This document shows, piece by piece, positions 63,839 to 64,000 of a stretch of 64,000 nucleotides of DNA. Under the pieces are notes generated by a model. That model searched no databases. It saw nothing but the letters and a program-made list of their open reading frames with translations, and was not told where the DNA came from. Position 1 is the first letter of the stretch, and every line of letters starts with the position of its first letter. The stretch is from an uncultured Acidobacteriota bacterium (lineage in GTDB: Bacteria > Acidobacteriota > Terriglobia > Bryobacterales > Bryobacteraceae): contig CADEFM010000003.1 of the NCBI GenBank assembly GCA_902826605.1, forward strand, positions 62,001-126,000, in the 5' to 3' direction. A program made the translations under genes and the position numbers.

Positions 63839-64000
63839 GTGTCACGCCCGTTTCTCAGGCTGAACTTCTCCATCCGATAGATCAACGTCTTTCGGCTTAG
63901 CCCGAGGTAATGGGCGGCGCGCGTTTGGTTGCCGCCGAACCTGGCGAGAGCCTGCTGGAGTACCTCCCTCTCCAGCCTTTCAAGGCTGATTCCTTCGCGC
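63835..64000 (-). CDS. NtrC-type response regulator, C-terminal part
   Basis: Partial, 5' end beyond the window. The last ~54 residues form a Fis-type HTH ('LGLSRKTLIYRMEKFSLR'), nearly the same as the C-terminus of the regulator at 47038-48447. It is coupled to the histidine kinase. Confidence 0.8.
   Translation of the reverse strand, partial: REGISLERLEREVLQQALARFGGNQTRAAHYLGLSRKTLIYRMEKFSLRNGRDT

Noticed and set aside
1..64000. CRISPR array
   Set aside because: No run of regularly spaced direct repeats was seen and no cas gene is present.

Overview
The window reads as high-GC bacterial DNA, most likely from an acidobacterium (Acidobacteriota, Bryobacter/Solibacter-like). This rests on an Oar-type TonB-dependent receptor with an N-terminal carboxypeptidase-regulatory domain, a CHAT/TPR protein behind a divergent sigma factor, and DUF6644 and DUF5676 membrane proteins in a copper cluster. 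The assignment is inferred from family composition, since there is no rRNA or other marker gene.

Region A (1-18.9 kb) is a plasmid- or ICE-like module. It holds a SNF2-type helicase, a Gp157-type protein, an AAA+ ATPase with an unusual motif order, DUF1257 (Ycf35-like), DUF2997, a radical-SAM protein, SSB and a PRTRC cassette (E, C, F-like, then B and ThiF). A minus-strand cargo block (11.4-15.0 kb: methyltransferase-like protein, MDR oxidoreductase, two membrane proteins, a 50-residue metallothionein-like protein and an AraC regulator) splits the cassette. A large J-like protein closes the region. PRTRC A, D and ParB are not in the window.

Region B (19.2-37.7 kb) is a defence island. It opens with a tyrosine integrase broken by a 4-bp repeat expansion. 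It then carries AbiE (AbiEi/AbiEii), a complete ABC three-component system (DUF4297-like nuclease, middle component, DUF3732 ATPase), small membrane proteins, and a divergent pair made of a class III nucleotide-cyclase-like protein and a zinc-ribbon membrane protein. An IS3 element interrupted by an IS110/IS1111 element follows, then an AIPR protein, then a CBASS-like operon of CD-NTase, S-4TM effector and a Schlafen/AlbA_2 protein. Paired TGTGTGC heptamers with 11-nt period lie near both ends of the island.

Region C (37.7-43.7 kb) is a minus-strand operon of sigma factor, membrane regulator, secreted TPR-CHAT protease-like protein and S41 protease, followed by a SANT/HTH DNA-binding protein. 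Region D (43.8-64 kb) has the TonB-dependent receptor and then a minus-strand copper-resistance cluster. The cluster holds two NtrC-type regulators and a histidine kinase, DUF411, DUF6644 pair, TolC, multicopper oxidase-CusF fusion, cytochrome c, Cys-rich peptides, a CorE-like sigma factor with a cysteine tail, Csp-type copper storage protein, DUF305, Lgt (plus a remnant of a second Lgt), a CopA-type P-ATPase, DUF5676 and YHS proteins.

The best candidates for new biology are the cyclase/zinc-ribbon membrane pair, the Schlafen-like third gene of the CBASS operon, the AAA+ ATPase whose Walker B precedes Walker A, and the sigma/CHAT/S41 operon.
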